Assembly: GCA_963377175.1 (NCBI GenBank) | Contig: CAUJNA010002868.1 | Span: 334,478-398,477, forward strand | From: Effrenium voratum | Taxonomy: Eukaryota > Sar > Dinophyceae > Suessiales > Symbiodiniaceae | Reading direction: 5' to 3' | Length of the DNA stretch: 64,000 nucleotides | Part shown: positions 1 to 11,388 of the stretch, piece after piece | Numbering within the stretch: position 1 is the first letter of the stretch | Layout of the letters: every line of letters begins with the position of its first letter | Program-made: the position numbers and the translations under genes | Notes under the pieces: generated by a model | Databases searched by the model: none | Seen by the model: only the letters and a program-made list of their open reading frames with translations | What the model was told of the DNA's origin: nothing

Positions 1-6
1 TTATTA

Positions 7-108
7 GGGTCTGCAATCTTGCTTTTTTTGTTGTTTCTCGAGGATTCTTTAGGTTTCAGCCTAAAATGAAAAACACCTCGAGAAAACCAAAAAACAAGAT
101 TGCAGACC
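7..108. repeat. Fold-back repeat, copy 1
   Basis: An arm beginning GGGTCTGCAATCTTG at 7 returns inverted as CAAGATTGCAGACC ending at 108. The inner arms carry CTCGAGG and CCTCGAG. The centre has the small palindromic core TAGGTTTCAGCCTA. It can fold into a long hairpin with no obvious coding content. A related copy follows at 301-475. Confidence 0.8.
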
Positions 109-300
109 TCAAGGGGGGTGGATTCAAGGGGTTATCAGCAGTCCAACTCCTGATGCCAAAGCTGGGTTGCGCAAACGGACCGGAATGCAGCTTCTGTGGG
201 ACCTCGACCAACCATGGTTGCCAAAATGAGGAGCGCCGAACCAAAGACATCGATTTACTGGATGACTCGCAGAAAACTTTGTCCTATGGTTTTCAACCGC

Positions 301-475
301 TGAGGTTTCAGCCTAAAGTGCCAAAAACCTGGAGAAAACCAAAAAAACACACACAAAAAAAAACAAGATTGCAGACCCCACGGGGGGTGGACCCAACAAA
401 AAGGGTCTGCAATCTTGGGTTTTTTGGTTTTTGAGCTTTCTCGAGTTTTTCTTAGGTTTCAGCCTAAATCGGTGT
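301..475. repeat. Fold-back repeat, copy 2
   Basis: Same family as 7-108: two arms ending in CAAGATTGCAGACCC (to about 383) and GGGTCTGCAATCTTG (from about 404) flank a short spacer. The core AGGTTTCAGCCTAAA occurs at both outer ends. Close clustering suggests local duplication or nested insertion. Confidence 0.75.
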
Positions 476-1472
476 CGTACGAGTGCGGAGTGCTGAAGCG
501 CCCCTCTCGTGCGTGACTCAAGTCTTTTCACTTGTAAACTTTCGGACATGCCACTGAGCATGGGGCTCACTTGGCCAATTCTATGATGGCGGATGTCGAA
601 AATCCTCATGACACGTAAATCTAAATTTTCTTCAGCATCGAGATTTCAAAGCATGCTCAGGAACTATCCGTCTACTTCTGCTGCTTGTCTGCAACTCCAC
701 ATGGTCACTTCTGAAGTCTGCTTTCTGCTTTCATGCAGCCACGATATCTGTATAATCTGAACAAATATATACTTGAAACTATATACACGAGGCACTTTAC
801 CTGCAAAAACACACCTCCCATGGCGTTCCAGCCTCTATGTTTGACACCCCTGTGCGCCTACTTGGCGTGCGCCTATCGTGTATCACAAAAGCTGCAGGAA
901 TCACCGAGGCATCCGCGTAGGTTCAGCAGCGAGCTGCGATGCTCTCCAAGCGCTAAACCTCCCAGCAAGCTCTTGCGGCCAAATGAGCCATGGCCGCAAC
1001 TGCTTGGCCATGGTGGTGTTTTGGTTCTCCAAGATCCCGGTCAAGAAATGGATGTCCTAACCCGGTGGTACACCATGTTCTATGCCACAAATTTGGTGAG
1101 TGTGTTCAATCAATGTCATGCTCTTTGCTGGAGAAGATGAAGGTGAATATTGCTCAAATACATGTGGGGTCTCTTGAAGCAAACAGCCAGTCTGCTTGTA
1201 AACAACACAGGCATCACAAAAGCTCACGACGAACATCTTGTGATGCCCTAGTCATTGCTCATCCTTTTTTAGGCGAGTTCTCCGTGCAAGCTCCAACACG
1301 CCGCAAGTTGCTTTGTCTCCAATGCCCCGAAGGGTGGTCCCTCTGCCCGCTGGCAAGGATGGGAGGGGTCTCCACACCAGGAGGAATCAACTACCCCTGT
1401 CAGGAAAGGAATCCATCTTACCGGACACAATTCCAACATGATAATAAGGTGCACAACCAAACAGAAATGGGT

Positions 1473-1564
1473 ATGGGTCAAAATTAAACCACCAGGGGAT
1501 CGCAGGTCTTAGTCCATGTTTCCATTTACCAGTGTTCCATTTTGGGTGCCTATTTTTGACCCAG
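1473..1564 (+). mobile_element. MITE-like element, family A
   Basis: About 92 bp bounded by TGGGTCAAAA on the left and the inverted TTTTTGACCCA on the right. Related copies lie at 38351-38441 and, reversed and interrupted, at 25844-26069. It has no coding capacity, so it would be non-autonomous. Confidence 0.7.
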
Positions 1565-2870
1565 ACGCTTTTCAACTCTTGAAAACGCGCTTTCGGATCG
1601 AACATGGGCTGACCCACCGATTCCAGGCGAAATGGGCCTGTGTGGACCGGAGCGAGCTTCGCGTGCTCACTCCTCAGCGTGGGCTTTTGAGCTTTCGGAT
1701 TTGGGTTCAGAAACAAAAGGGATTCCCAAAAAAGACCCCTGCATGGTTCCGGATTCCGGAAGGGTCTGGAGGGGTGGACTGTCTGTACTATCAAGAGATG
1801 GAGGGCTCCCTAAATGTCGCCCTTCATTCCAAGGAAGCTCCCTCCAAAGACCTGGACACAACTGTCAGTCGCCTGAGTCACGGCAATTCATTTTGGTGAT
1901 CACAATGCTCTTCCAGGTCTTGTGACGACAAGTGAGACATAGCGGAGATCCTGTACTCTTTGTTTCCCCTCTGCCTTGCGCTTCTTTCACAGTTCCTTGA
2001 AGGATGTATCCAGAAACCTACCTCTTTTACAAGGGGATCCTCTAAATCAGCTGGTAAGGCTGATCTTCTGACTCCCAGATGTATCCTTGAAGGGACTCTG
2101 TCTTGGCGGGAACCCGCTTCGGGGTGGTTCAAAGGGGGCCAACTTGATGGTCCGAACCCCTTTGGCAAGTTTTAAATACCAGCTTTGCCGCCTTAAACCA
2201 AACTGTCAGTTTTAGAGGGTTGCAAGTCAACACCAAACTGACCCGAGTTCCAGCGCTGATCCGCGGGAATCCAGGGCACGCGCGATGGCGGATGGTGGAT
2301 CTCAGAGGCGATCTCGTCCTCTGACGAGCCAAACTGTAGGCTCTCCCCAGTTTCGTGGGGGCCTATAGCAAGCCCCCAAAAGCCGTTGGGGTCCCCAGAA
2401 GCCGTTGGGGTGTCGTTGGGAGGTTTCAAATTTAGGGACCAAGACCCCCCCTTGAGACAAGCCCAATGCCTACTGTATGCAATGAAAAGCCAAATCGTAC
2501 GCTTTGACTTCAGCATTCCTTCACGGACCCTGAAGGTGTCTTTATGGGGGCGTCATTCTTGGAATTCAGCTTCAGCTTTAGAGCTGATGAGCCCATGATG
2601 GGTGAACAGGCGTATGAACAGAGCAATATCGCTCTCTTTAAAAAGCTTCATGATTTGCCTGGACATAGGTTTGTGCCAAAAGGTGCTCGAACTGGGAAGT
2701 TTGGATGGGGGGTATTCGGGGAATGGTTCGCAGGAACTGAAGCTGCTGCGACATTTGCGCTGACGATCTGTCGTTAGCGCAAAGGTATCGTTCGACGGAT
2801 GGTTCGGGTATGATTCGGGGTGTGGTTCGGAAGCAAGGTTTTTCTGCCGTAGCAGTAGGAGTAATGATAG

Positions 2871-2915
2871 TGCTACAACTACTTTTACTACTACTACTAC
2901 TACTACTACTACTAG

Positions 2916-2978
<63 letters not shown>

Positions 2979-3083
2979 CATTACTACTAGTAGTGGCAGT
3001 AGTGGCAGTAGTGTCAGGAGTAGTAGCAGTAGTAGTAATAATAGTAGTAGTAGTAGTTGTTGTAGTAGTAGTGGTAGTAGTAC
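2871..3083. repeat. (ACT)n followed by (AGT)n microsatellite
   Basis: About 115 bp of nearly pure ACT repeats pass directly into about 95 bp of AGT-rich repeats, its reverse complement, so the array is an imperfect inverted repeat able to form a long hairpin. Both flanks share GGTTCGG/GTATGATTCG motifs (about 2790-2865 and 3093-3140). Leucine, serine, threonine and valine runs in its open frames are artefacts of the repeat. Confidence 0.95.
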
Positions 3084-3729
3084 CTGGCGTTGTGGTTCGG
3101 AGGTATGATTCGTGATGGTTCGGGGGTATGGTTCGCACAGGTCGAACTTCCATCCTGTACTAAACCTTGCGCACCTTAAACAGGAACACACCCACATGTT
3201 TATAGAACATATACGCCGTCCCCCTAATCCACACCACATGTCAAACGCCTTGCGGCCTCTTGGCCAATGATGGACCAAGTTAGTCAGCTTTTCAAGTGTC
3301 AACAAACTGCCAATGACCTCTTTACAGGAACACGAAGCTGCCTGGCATCCGAGTGTGTCTGTCAAAAAAAGAAAGCGCCCTGGGTGGGTTTTCACAGAAA
3401 TCCCATGAAACACTGATGGTGCCAATCCCATTGCTCTAAAAACATTTTATGTGGAGCAACTCCATTGCACAGTGTAATGAAGGCTTGCCGGCCAGTCAGC
3501 CAGGTTGGCGTGTCTAAATGACAATCCTTCAGCGACCTGTCATGAACGAAAGTTGCCCCCAGATTGGTTCAAACTCTTTCAGAACTTGGATCCTCAGCCC
3601 TCCCAACAATACGAGATCCATTCAAAACCCACCGACCAGGTAAGAGTGCCTGCAGTCCCATGACCCATGACCCTTTTGATATGCCAAATCTAAGATTCTT
3701 TCTTTCGGATCTTGGAGACCTTTTGTCGA

Positions 3730-3998
3730 AAGCGATTCCCCCCGACTTGAATCGCTCCTCGAAAGCCAAGCCGATGTCGATGAGCTGGGGCACCGCCACG
3801 CACATGAAGGCCCAAACCTCGCAGGCTGCGACTCCAGCTCCCGTCGATAAAATGGGCGCAGGGTGGGACAACTTCGCAGGCTCTGGGCGCGGCGCCCCAG
3901 CAAAGATCCACAAGATGGAGGTGATCAGGGACATGTTCCGGAAGATCCTGGCGAACTTGATCTCTCTTTCCGAACTTCCCCTGACTCCAAAGCACACA
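3730..3998 (-). CDS. Candidate membrane-type exon, minus strand
   Basis: On the minus strand this GC3-rich frame reads through two hydrophobic segments, one around MSLITSILWIFAG and one around VWAFMCVAVPQLIDIGLAF, with polar residues between and basic ends. It lies just downstream of two minus-strand exons that join in phase (4882-5076 and 4562-4681), so it may continue the same gene. The plus-strand frame is also open and polar (KMEVIRDMFRKILANL), as often happens opposite membrane segments, so the strand is not certain. Edges are approximate and no family is recognised. Confidence 0.35.
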
Positions 3999-4503
3999 TG
4001 CAAAACCTTGACCCCTGAGACGTGACACATGCATCCGAGACGCCATGATGGCCCTGTTGAAGTGAGCTGTGATTTTTTGGGGTGCACACACATCGCACAC
4101 CGTCTTGGCGGACTGGACTTTGTTTGGGTGCCGGATACAAACTACAGATGATGCCCTGTGCAGACTCATTTGTGCAATCAGATGGAGATGATGAGGAGCT
4201 AGTTGACAAAGAGGAAGCACACACTTGCAAGACTTGCTTCCTTACACAGCAACAATAGAAGCCACACAAATCCAAACAGGAGGAACCTTGTCAAGGGTCA
4301 CGGTGCCTTCGCGAGGGGTTACAGGGAAGCCACTCTGCTTTCAGTTTCGCGGGATCATGAACCTCGGTGGTAAACAGACTCCATACAACGCTTGTAACGA
4401 AACAGGCTCAGCCAACTCAAATGCTCAAGACGAAAAATTGGTTCCAAAGTGGAGACAAATTCAAGAGCCTCCACTCTACTGCACATTTTACAATATGTCC
4501 AAA

Positions 4504-4576
4504 AGCTGAATTCAGGGATCCCCAAGTAAAGGATCTTTACCCTGGTTTTCGCTGGTTTTACCCCCGGCTCGGTGAG
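4504..4576 (-). repeat. Dispersed repeat G, copy at an exon edge
   Basis: About 73 bp sharing CCCAAGTAAAGGATCTTTAC and the flanking ACCCCCG..CGGTGAGC with 38702-38780, and more weakly with 21776-21850. It overlaps the predicted donor side of the exon at 4562-4681. Confidence 0.7.
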
Positions 4577-4681
4577 CACCGTGGCCAAGCCCTCCCTTGG
4601 CCGGTGGGCGGGGCGTCGCCTCCAGGGAGCCGCACCGGGCGCCTCTTGCTCATGGCCTGTGACAATGTCCTCGTCCTTGGC
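4562..4681 (-). CDS. Candidate internal exon (unknown protein)
   Basis: On the minus strand a CAG acceptor precedes GCC AAG GAC, and 40 in-frame codons run to a GTAAAA donor. It starts AKDEDIVTGHEQEAPG and continues with an Arg/Pro-rich stretch. It is phase 0 at both ends and matches the phase-0 end of the exon at 4882-5076, leaving a 200-nt GC-AG intron. Its last bases overlap dispersed repeat G, so the true donor could be slightly upstream. The protein family is unknown. Confidence 0.45.
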
Positions 4682-4881
4682 CTGCCCCGAAAATGTCAAC
4701 CCTGAGGAATCAGAGATGGGGATGGGTCCCGGACCTGGACTTGTCAACTTGTGTCTTTGGAAAAACCTGAAACCAACCAAAAGGGGGTCCACCAGATTGA
4801 GAAACAGTCCCATGCCTCCATTTGAGCGGCTCGATTCTGGCACATGATGCATGAGGCCCTTTGTCGGCCAAAGCCGGCGGC

Positions 4882-5076
4882 CTCAGGAGCAACGAACATG
4901 AAGAAGTTGCTGGGCGACGGAGAGATACCGAAGTTGGCGAAGTCTTCGGTGTCCTTCTGCTCCTTCACAAACACAGGAACCCACTGGAACCAAAAATGAC
5001 GCGCAGGTTTGAGGCGCGGCACATCTGTTATCGGCGAGTGAGAGCAGCTTCGAGCCACCATGTTCATTGACGGAAT
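4882..5076 (-). CDS. Candidate internal exon (unknown protein)
   Basis: On the minus strand 65 in-frame codons follow a GTGCAG acceptor and end at GAG before a GC donor. The peptide contains WVPVFVKEQKDTEDFANFG and then SPSPSNFFMFVAPE, with strong C/G third-position bias. It is phase 0 at both ends and joins the exon at 4562-4681 without breaking the frame. The upstream candidate exon 5328-5491 is on the same strand, although the junction between them is not resolved. I do not recognise the family; the aromatic, mixed polar sequence looks like a genuine folded domain. Confidence 0.5.
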
Positions 5077-5327
5077 CTGCACGAGTGAGTTGGGTGTGCG
5101 TCTTGACCCCATGAGTCTGGACAACCATGCAAGCTCCGGGTGGGTTTGTTTCGGGGGTTCCTGACAACCGGAAGTGGCATTCTCCCTCAGTCAATGTTCT
5201 AAAACAGCCATGAATTGGCTACCCAATTAAGTATGTTCACAACCGGGGACCCTTAAAGTGGCTCATGGTTCCTTGTGGTCTGCCTGAAAAAACATCCCTG
5301 CACGGGTAGACTGGCCGTGCGTCTAAC

Positions 5328-5491
5328 CCCTGAAACATGGCGCGTCCCTCTCGTTTGACGCGAGAGAGGTCCGAAAGATTCACTGGAGCGAAACACATGT
5401 TGCTTGCTCTGTCCTCCCTCAAGAGGTCATCCACCTTCTCTCTCTGCCGACCTCGATCCAACGCGTGTTTTATTTCCGCCTCCACACGTCC
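5328..5491 (-). CDS. Candidate internal exon (unknown protein)
   Basis: On the minus strand an AAATACAG acceptor is followed by GGA CGT GTG GAG, and about 54 codons run to a GTTAGA donor. The peptide is charged and helix-like at the start (VEAEIKHALDRGRQREKVDD), then reads SNMCFAPVNLSDLSRVKREG. Codon third positions are mostly C or G. It is probably the upstream part of the gene with exons at 4882-5076 and 4562-4681, but the predicted phases of this junction do not match exactly, so one edge is wrong or an exon is missing. Function unknown. Confidence 0.45.
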
Positions 5492-5533
5492 CTGTATTTC
5501 TCCAAGTCCTACCTAGCGTCTTATTTTGCCAAA

Positions 5534-5863
5534 CACCATTGCCGCAAGAAACGAATGCGGGACCATTCCATTTCCCCCCCCCCCCGCCCAAACCTAAAAG
5601 AACCAACAAAGGAGCATCAGGAATCAACTAGGTTTGAACGGTCCCATAGCTACCGATAGAGGACCATTGCAATGTCCATTGCTAAAACACCGATAGATTG
5701 CTCAACACTATTGCCGCAAAAAAAAGAAAGGGGGATTATTCCATTGCCCCCCCGCCCAAACCTAAAAGAACCGACAGAGAACCATCAGGAATCAACTAGG
5801 TTCGAATGGTCCCATACCTACCGATAGAGGACCATTGCAATGTCCATTGCTAAAAACGGATAG
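5534..5863. repeat. Tandem duplication, period about 172 bp
   Basis: Two copies (5534-5696 and 5706-5863) each run from CCATTGCCGCAA-like sequence through a poly-C tract, GCCCAAACCTAAAAGAACC and AGGACCATTGCAATGTCCAT. They differ by substitutions and homopolymer length, so the duplication is not recent. Confidence 0.85.
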
Positions 5864-8454
5864 ATGACCATACCTTTTTAGCAATGGACATACCTCTGAT
5901 ATTGGTTCAATGACCATTCCTAAACACCTTGATATTGAATCCACACCTCAATGACCACGGCTCGACTCCAAGCCTCCCCTAAGGCTTCGGCTGCCGGGCG
6001 GCATAAAGGTCACTGCATCCCAGAAGTCCTGCTTCGTAGGGTCATATGCACATATGCATATGCATATATATATATATATAATAAGGTATTCTATTTATAG
6101 TATTATTATGTATAACATTAGCTGTTCATAATCTACAACTTACAGTTTCAATAAATATGTTTTGTGATTTGTTGTGTTCATTGTTTCCAGCAAGACTGTA
6201 CCCTCCAAATCCTCTGGAGTAGAAGACATGTTTACGCTCCTTGGGCCTCCTTTGAAGAGGTCTTCGCAGGTTTCCATCAAAAGCTAATCGCCGTGTTGTA
6301 AGTGGGCCAGGCTAAGAACACACAGGGGCCGAAGGGCCAAGAGGCCCACTTTGCGCATGGGAGCATTGGAAGGTTATTTGTGCGGAATCCAATGCAGCTT
6401 GTTCTCCTGCCAATGGCCAGCAACTCTCAATTCCACTCGTAGGCGGCTTTCAGGGCGACGGATGTTTCCGCTTGAACAAACACAAACTTCCAAGACTTGG
6501 GCGACAAATGGCGCAAAACCGGGAGCCCTGTTGTTTTTTCCCCCTGCCTTTCACCAGAGGTTGGAGTTGGGCAGATCCTCCCCGTAATTGCGCTCTGTGC
6601 ATGGCAAGGGGGCCTGACCCAACACCTCTGGGACCTTCACGCCCTTTTTCATCAGGCACAGCTCAGCTCCAGTCTTAGACTTCCTGAGGAACGCCAGCCA
6701 AACAATGGGAAAATCCACGATGCAGGGTGGCCCGGTTGGTTGATTCATGGCTTTGGTATTCCAAGAGGAACCCTTCACTTCTAGGGATGCCATTTATTTC
6801 CATTGGTTGAGAGACCACCCTGCGCCTATCTAGAGGTCCAAATGGGGCATTCGTACGGAGCTTCCCCCAAACATGGGCCCATGCGCTTCTCAAGCTGCGA
6901 ACAAGCTGAGCCATCCAACGAACTACTTGCCAAGGGCCTGTATCTCCCAGAAAGTGACTCTGACTGTGGTTCGCCCCATGAACCGGACTGTGAGATGAAG
7001 CCCGGGGTCTCAAGATATAAGATGCTCGGAAACTTTTGGGTTTCCCCTCAAAGTTTGGTTCTCCTAGTCGGGTGTTCCGACACATCTCGAGACACCTAGG
7101 CTCACCCTGCCTGAAGGGTTGCGAGCTTCCGCTTTCGAATTCGCTTTGTACAAATCGAATTTTCCCATCCCTACCATGGTCTCTCAGCCAGCCGGTGGAC
7201 CCTCTGTGCGGGGAGTGCCTGACTCGCAGAGATGAGAACACCTAACATGCCGTGCAAGGTTCAAAACTCACCCCAAAACGACAGCTCTTGAGGAATCGAC
7301 GCCTGGGAGTACTTGAGAAAACCCAACATGCTACTTTAGAACTGTTGTTTTCTTAACTTTACACCCCCAAACCACCCTGAGGGAAGCCCTGGGAACGTCC
7401 ATGGGATTCGTGAGGTCTTTCTTTTCATGCCCAGCTTGTCTCAACACGGCCTTGTGGTCGGTGTCTCTTCCGCATCCTGACCGGAGATTGGAACTTGCAA
7501 GCTTTCGCAACATCCGATCGCACTCGCCAGCTCTTCAATACCATGCTAAACTCAATCAAACAAACGAGGTGAAAACCCATATATGGGCGTCGCTCTTGCG
7601 CTGTGCAAAAAGCTGCCAGGTTGCGGCCACACCCCATTTTCAGACCCTATGGGTGCGCCTGTTTTTAGGGGACCGCCCAAAAATATGGTTTTACTGCTGA
7701 CCTTTGAAACCACCAAAAAAGGGTACACGCAAAAAGACACACCCCTATTTCCAGAAAATAACATTGAATAAAACCATTGTGTTCCCTGAGTGAGACTCGA
7801 CTCCTCGGCGGCAGGTTCACATTGCCGGGCCAATGCACGGCACCTCAGGGCCGTGGAAAGGTCTGGTGCTGAAGCCGATACAATGACAGCACGAGTTGCA
7901 ATATGTTTCTTTTCAATGAGAGGAACCCACAAAATGTGTTTCCTTTTGTTGTCCATTTCAACGTTCAAAAGGGAGACCCTCAAAATTTCTGCCTGGTGCT
8001 TTACGTGGCGAACCATCATGGGTGAGCTCGTTTTATCACTACATGAGCTCGCTATTCAGCGAGCTCATGAGATGTTCCCAGTCAAGACTTCCAGAAAACA
8101 AAGCCGGTCCTTTTGCCACCGGTTTGCCGCCAAGTTTGGCATACCTCCAAGAGAACCCACTCTTTTGCTTCTGTTGTGGGTTGTCATGTGTCCAAAAAGG
8201 TAGTCATTGTAGTCCAAAATCGAACCGCCCTGTTTAAACATGGCGTACGGTACCCACCATAAAGGGCATTTCCTCATGTTCAGAGGTCTTAAGGACTCCG
8301 GGTTTCTCATGAGTCAGAGCCAATTCCACTGGAAAAACCGGTGAAGCAATCCCACGCACGTACGTGCCTTGCGGTGGGGAGCAGGACTCTGCACGCAGGT
8401 GACTGACTCGCCTCAGCGATCTTCGGCGAACTTGAACACTCCTTGTTCCTTTGT

Positions 8455-8570
8455 TTTTCCCTGTCTCTGCTTTTCTCTGTCTCTGCTTCTCTCTGTCTCT
8501 TTCTCTCCGTCTCTTTCTCTCTGCAATTGTCTCCCACTCTCTCTCCCTCTCTCTCGCTCTGTCTCGGTCG
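8455..8570. repeat. CT-rich (TCTCTGTCTCT) low-complexity tract
   Basis: About 115 bp of polypyrimidine built from CTCTGTCTCT-like units. It is low complexity on both strands, and its open frames are artefacts. Confidence 0.9.
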
Positions 8571-9260
8571 CCCTTTAAATGTTAGCTGCGTTCCGGTCCT
8601 CAAGAATGACGTTGTTTGGAGGGGTGCCAACATGGCGGTTGTTTCTTCATCTTCCTTCAGACTCCTTTGCGAATGATACCGCAGGAAAATGCCGTAGCCA
8701 TAAGCACACAACACAGGCATTTTGCTTTGGTTCACCCTAGGTTAGAAACGCTGCTCCAAATGTTTGCCAATATAGTTGTGTCCTTGAATGACAAGAAGGA
8801 CCCCGGCCCTGCGCCAACCTGCGCCTCTTAACTTCAAGGCTCGCTTAGGATCTTCAAACAGGGCTGAAAGGCATTTTTCATAACCCTGGTTTGGGGTACA
8901 AGAGTCCCTGTACTGATTTCCTAACGAATCTGATGGATCGGGGATTGGCCAACGCCGGAGGTTCTTCGTTTGGGTTCGCCAGCCTGACTCGGCGGTCCAG
9001 CTCGTGCGCAGAAGGCACCTGGCTTGTCTCAAAAATCGTTCGTGGCTACCGAAACGGTCGGTTTTAGCTTGCTCTTGCTTTCAAAACCAAAGGTTCGAAA
9101 CATGAGGTGGACCCAACAGTGTGGGGTCTTTACCCCAGATTGAAAGAGTCTTGGAGGCTGCAAGTGTCTCCTCATGCAGTTGCCCCCATCGGTGCTAGAT
9201 GACATCAACCGGGCTTCCTATTTGAAATCGCAATCGGCCCCCTACGAATAGTCAACTTCT

Positions 9261-9382
9261 GACAATTGATAGATTCCTCTATCTATCTATGTACCTACCG
9301 ATCTATCCGTCTAGCTGGGTATCTGACAATTGATCGATTCCTCTATCTATCTATGTACCTACCGATCTATCCGTCTAGCCTT
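9261..9382. repeat. Two tandem copies of a 64-bp unit
   Basis: GACAATTGATAGATTCCTCT and the following ATCTATCTATGTACCTACCG recur at 9325 with a single early change, a period of exactly 64 bp. The unit itself is rich in ATCT tetranucleotides. Confidence 0.9.
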
Positions 9383-11388
9383 AGTTCTAACGAGAAAAAA
9401 AGGAAGGCCCTCAATGTTATGGGTCCCGACACACCCGCCTATCTATCCATCCATCCGTCCGTCTTTCTACGCACATCCACTTAGCAAAATAGGTGGTGCA
9501 CATGTGCTCCCTCCAATTCACATGTAACGAGCCAGAAATTGCTGGTCCCAAGAGGAAAATGCCAACCAAGCAGTGACTGCCAACCGCGATAATATGTTTC
9601 ACACGCAAGAAAGACTAGTGAATCGCTGGCTGTCCTGTGTAAGTTCGGTCACTCCAACCCAACGGGCACTCATGATTCATGATCAATCGCTTAGGGGGTC
9701 AATTTTCACACACATCAAAACACAGCTGCAGAGTGTGATGGCTTTGACTTTTGTGCATTTTCCCTATCAGGACTGAGACCTCTCGCAAGTCTTGCTCCTA
9801 CTTGACTGCATTGTCCGCGGAAAAGTGTGAGCCTTATGTCTTTCCACCACCAAGCTGATGTTCCTAAAGGTATACGGTATACCATCCAAAAGTGTTCGAA
9901 TGAATTGAGATACTTGGTCGGCATCACCGGACAGCACAGTGGCTTGCCCAAACCATTGAGGCTCAAACCGGGTGTGTGGGGTAAATGAGGCCTTCCCTCC
10001 TCCATATTGCCGGGCATGGTTGCAGGGAACCAACTCGCTTTCTGTTCCTGGTTTTAGATTTGCACCAAAGTTTGACGTTTAACGATATGGAATGATCCTC
10101 CCAAACTCGTTGAAGTTCATTAAACACTTGGGAAGTCAGGCACAAAAACATGAAGTTCAAACATTCCTCAAAGCAAGTCGAAAAACCGCGCTTGGAATGA
10201 CCACACGACAAGACCTGCTTGAAGCGACCAACCCGCTTGAGAGCAAGTACTGGCCAACGCTGTCTCGCTGGCGACGCCTGTTCCAAGCAACCAACTCGTT
10301 GTTTTGCAGAACCTTCCAGGTTGTGCGTTGACCTTAGGTCTTTCAGGCACACGCTTAGCACAAAGAACATGACATTCTTTCCGGTGACCGCTGGATGCCT
10401 TTTGCTTCTTGCAATAAAAGGACACAATGAAGGCCCATAAACAAATCCTCAGAATGACCTTCCGGCGGGCTCCGTGGCATCTAAAACCGGACCCCCCCCC
10501 AAGCCATCCAAACCGCATCCACACCTCCGCGCTGGCGGCGCGGCTCGCATCCTCCTCTGCACCTGGGCCGACTGAACGAGAACTGGCTACTCGAGTCAAG
10601 TGGTCCAAACGGTTCCTTTCAGGTTCCGTGGTTCCATGCTTTTACTTGGGGACCCTTTGGGGGGCCTCAAAATTCGGGCGGGGATCCATGCCCAACCACT
10701 TTGTAGAAAAAACTTTCTGGCATCCCCCCCCGCCCCCCATCAAAGGGCAAACCCGGGGGCCACTGGGACTCCGCGCTGGGCCACGGCCTCGAGTCAACGA
10801 ATCATCTGCTTCAATTTTCGGTGTCCGAAGCTGCAAGGCCCTCCAATGCAATGTCCATCCGCGTCACAGATCTGGCCGCCTCTCCGCCCTCCGAGGTCCT
10901 TCCCCAAACAAGACACAAGCAAGATGCCAAAAAGAGGATAGATATAGATGAAGAGAACTGAATGGATATCTTAAAAGGACTTGTCATGGAATCCCGAACC
11001 TTCTTCTGCCGGGTTGAATTCCCGCGAGCAGCTCTCCATCTTCGATTCCGAGAAGGACTGGAAAAACATGGCCAATGTGATAAAGAGGCTTTAGACACAA
11101 CCCACACTGCTATTAAAGCTGAGTGCTCTGTCACAGCAGAAGCTAGATTGTATGCATCTTGCTGTTCAGTGCCATGTTTCACATGGGACAGCACTTGAGG
11201 GAATGCAGAGTCAGCTGCAACATCCGCAAATGCCTGCTGCGATGGCATCATCTGTATTGCACAAACAACTTGCTAAACACCCTTAGGGCATTTGATTGGA
11301 GCCGCGCATCATCATCGACATCGATTTAGCCTGAGGATGCTGAGGACATCTTTTGTGGTAGGGCCAGTTTGATCGACCCATCTGAGAT

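Larger units (their letters stand above)
476..3560. other. Repeat-rich stretch without a supportable gene
   Basis: It holds one family-A inverted-repeat element (1473-1564) and the large ACT/AGT microsatellite (2871-3083). Open frames here are either within repeats or lack coding-like composition. I see no gene. Confidence 0.5.
5864..11388. other. Long repeat-rich stretch, no confident gene
   Basis: It contains an AT-rich microsatellite (about 6045-6085), a CT-rich tract (8455-8570) and a 64-bp tandem duplication (9261-9382). Short GC-rich frames near 10500-10570 (minus; acceptor TTCAG, donor AG|GTGTGG) could be a small exon but cannot be supported alone. This stretch lies downstream of the carrier gene on the minus strand. 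Confidence 0.45.

Noticed and set aside
2553..3431. Long Leu/Val-rich minus frame and Ser/Thr-rich frames
   Set aside because: They are translations of the ACT/AGT microsatellite and its flanks.
5630..5830. GGTTCGAAT-like boxes reminiscent of a tRNA B box
   Set aside because: No A box or cloverleaf could be formed around them; they lie in a tandem duplication.
8692..8701. CCGTAGCCAT, matching the first bases of the dinoflagellate spliced leader
   Set aside because: Only ten bases match and the following sequence diverges; expected by chance.
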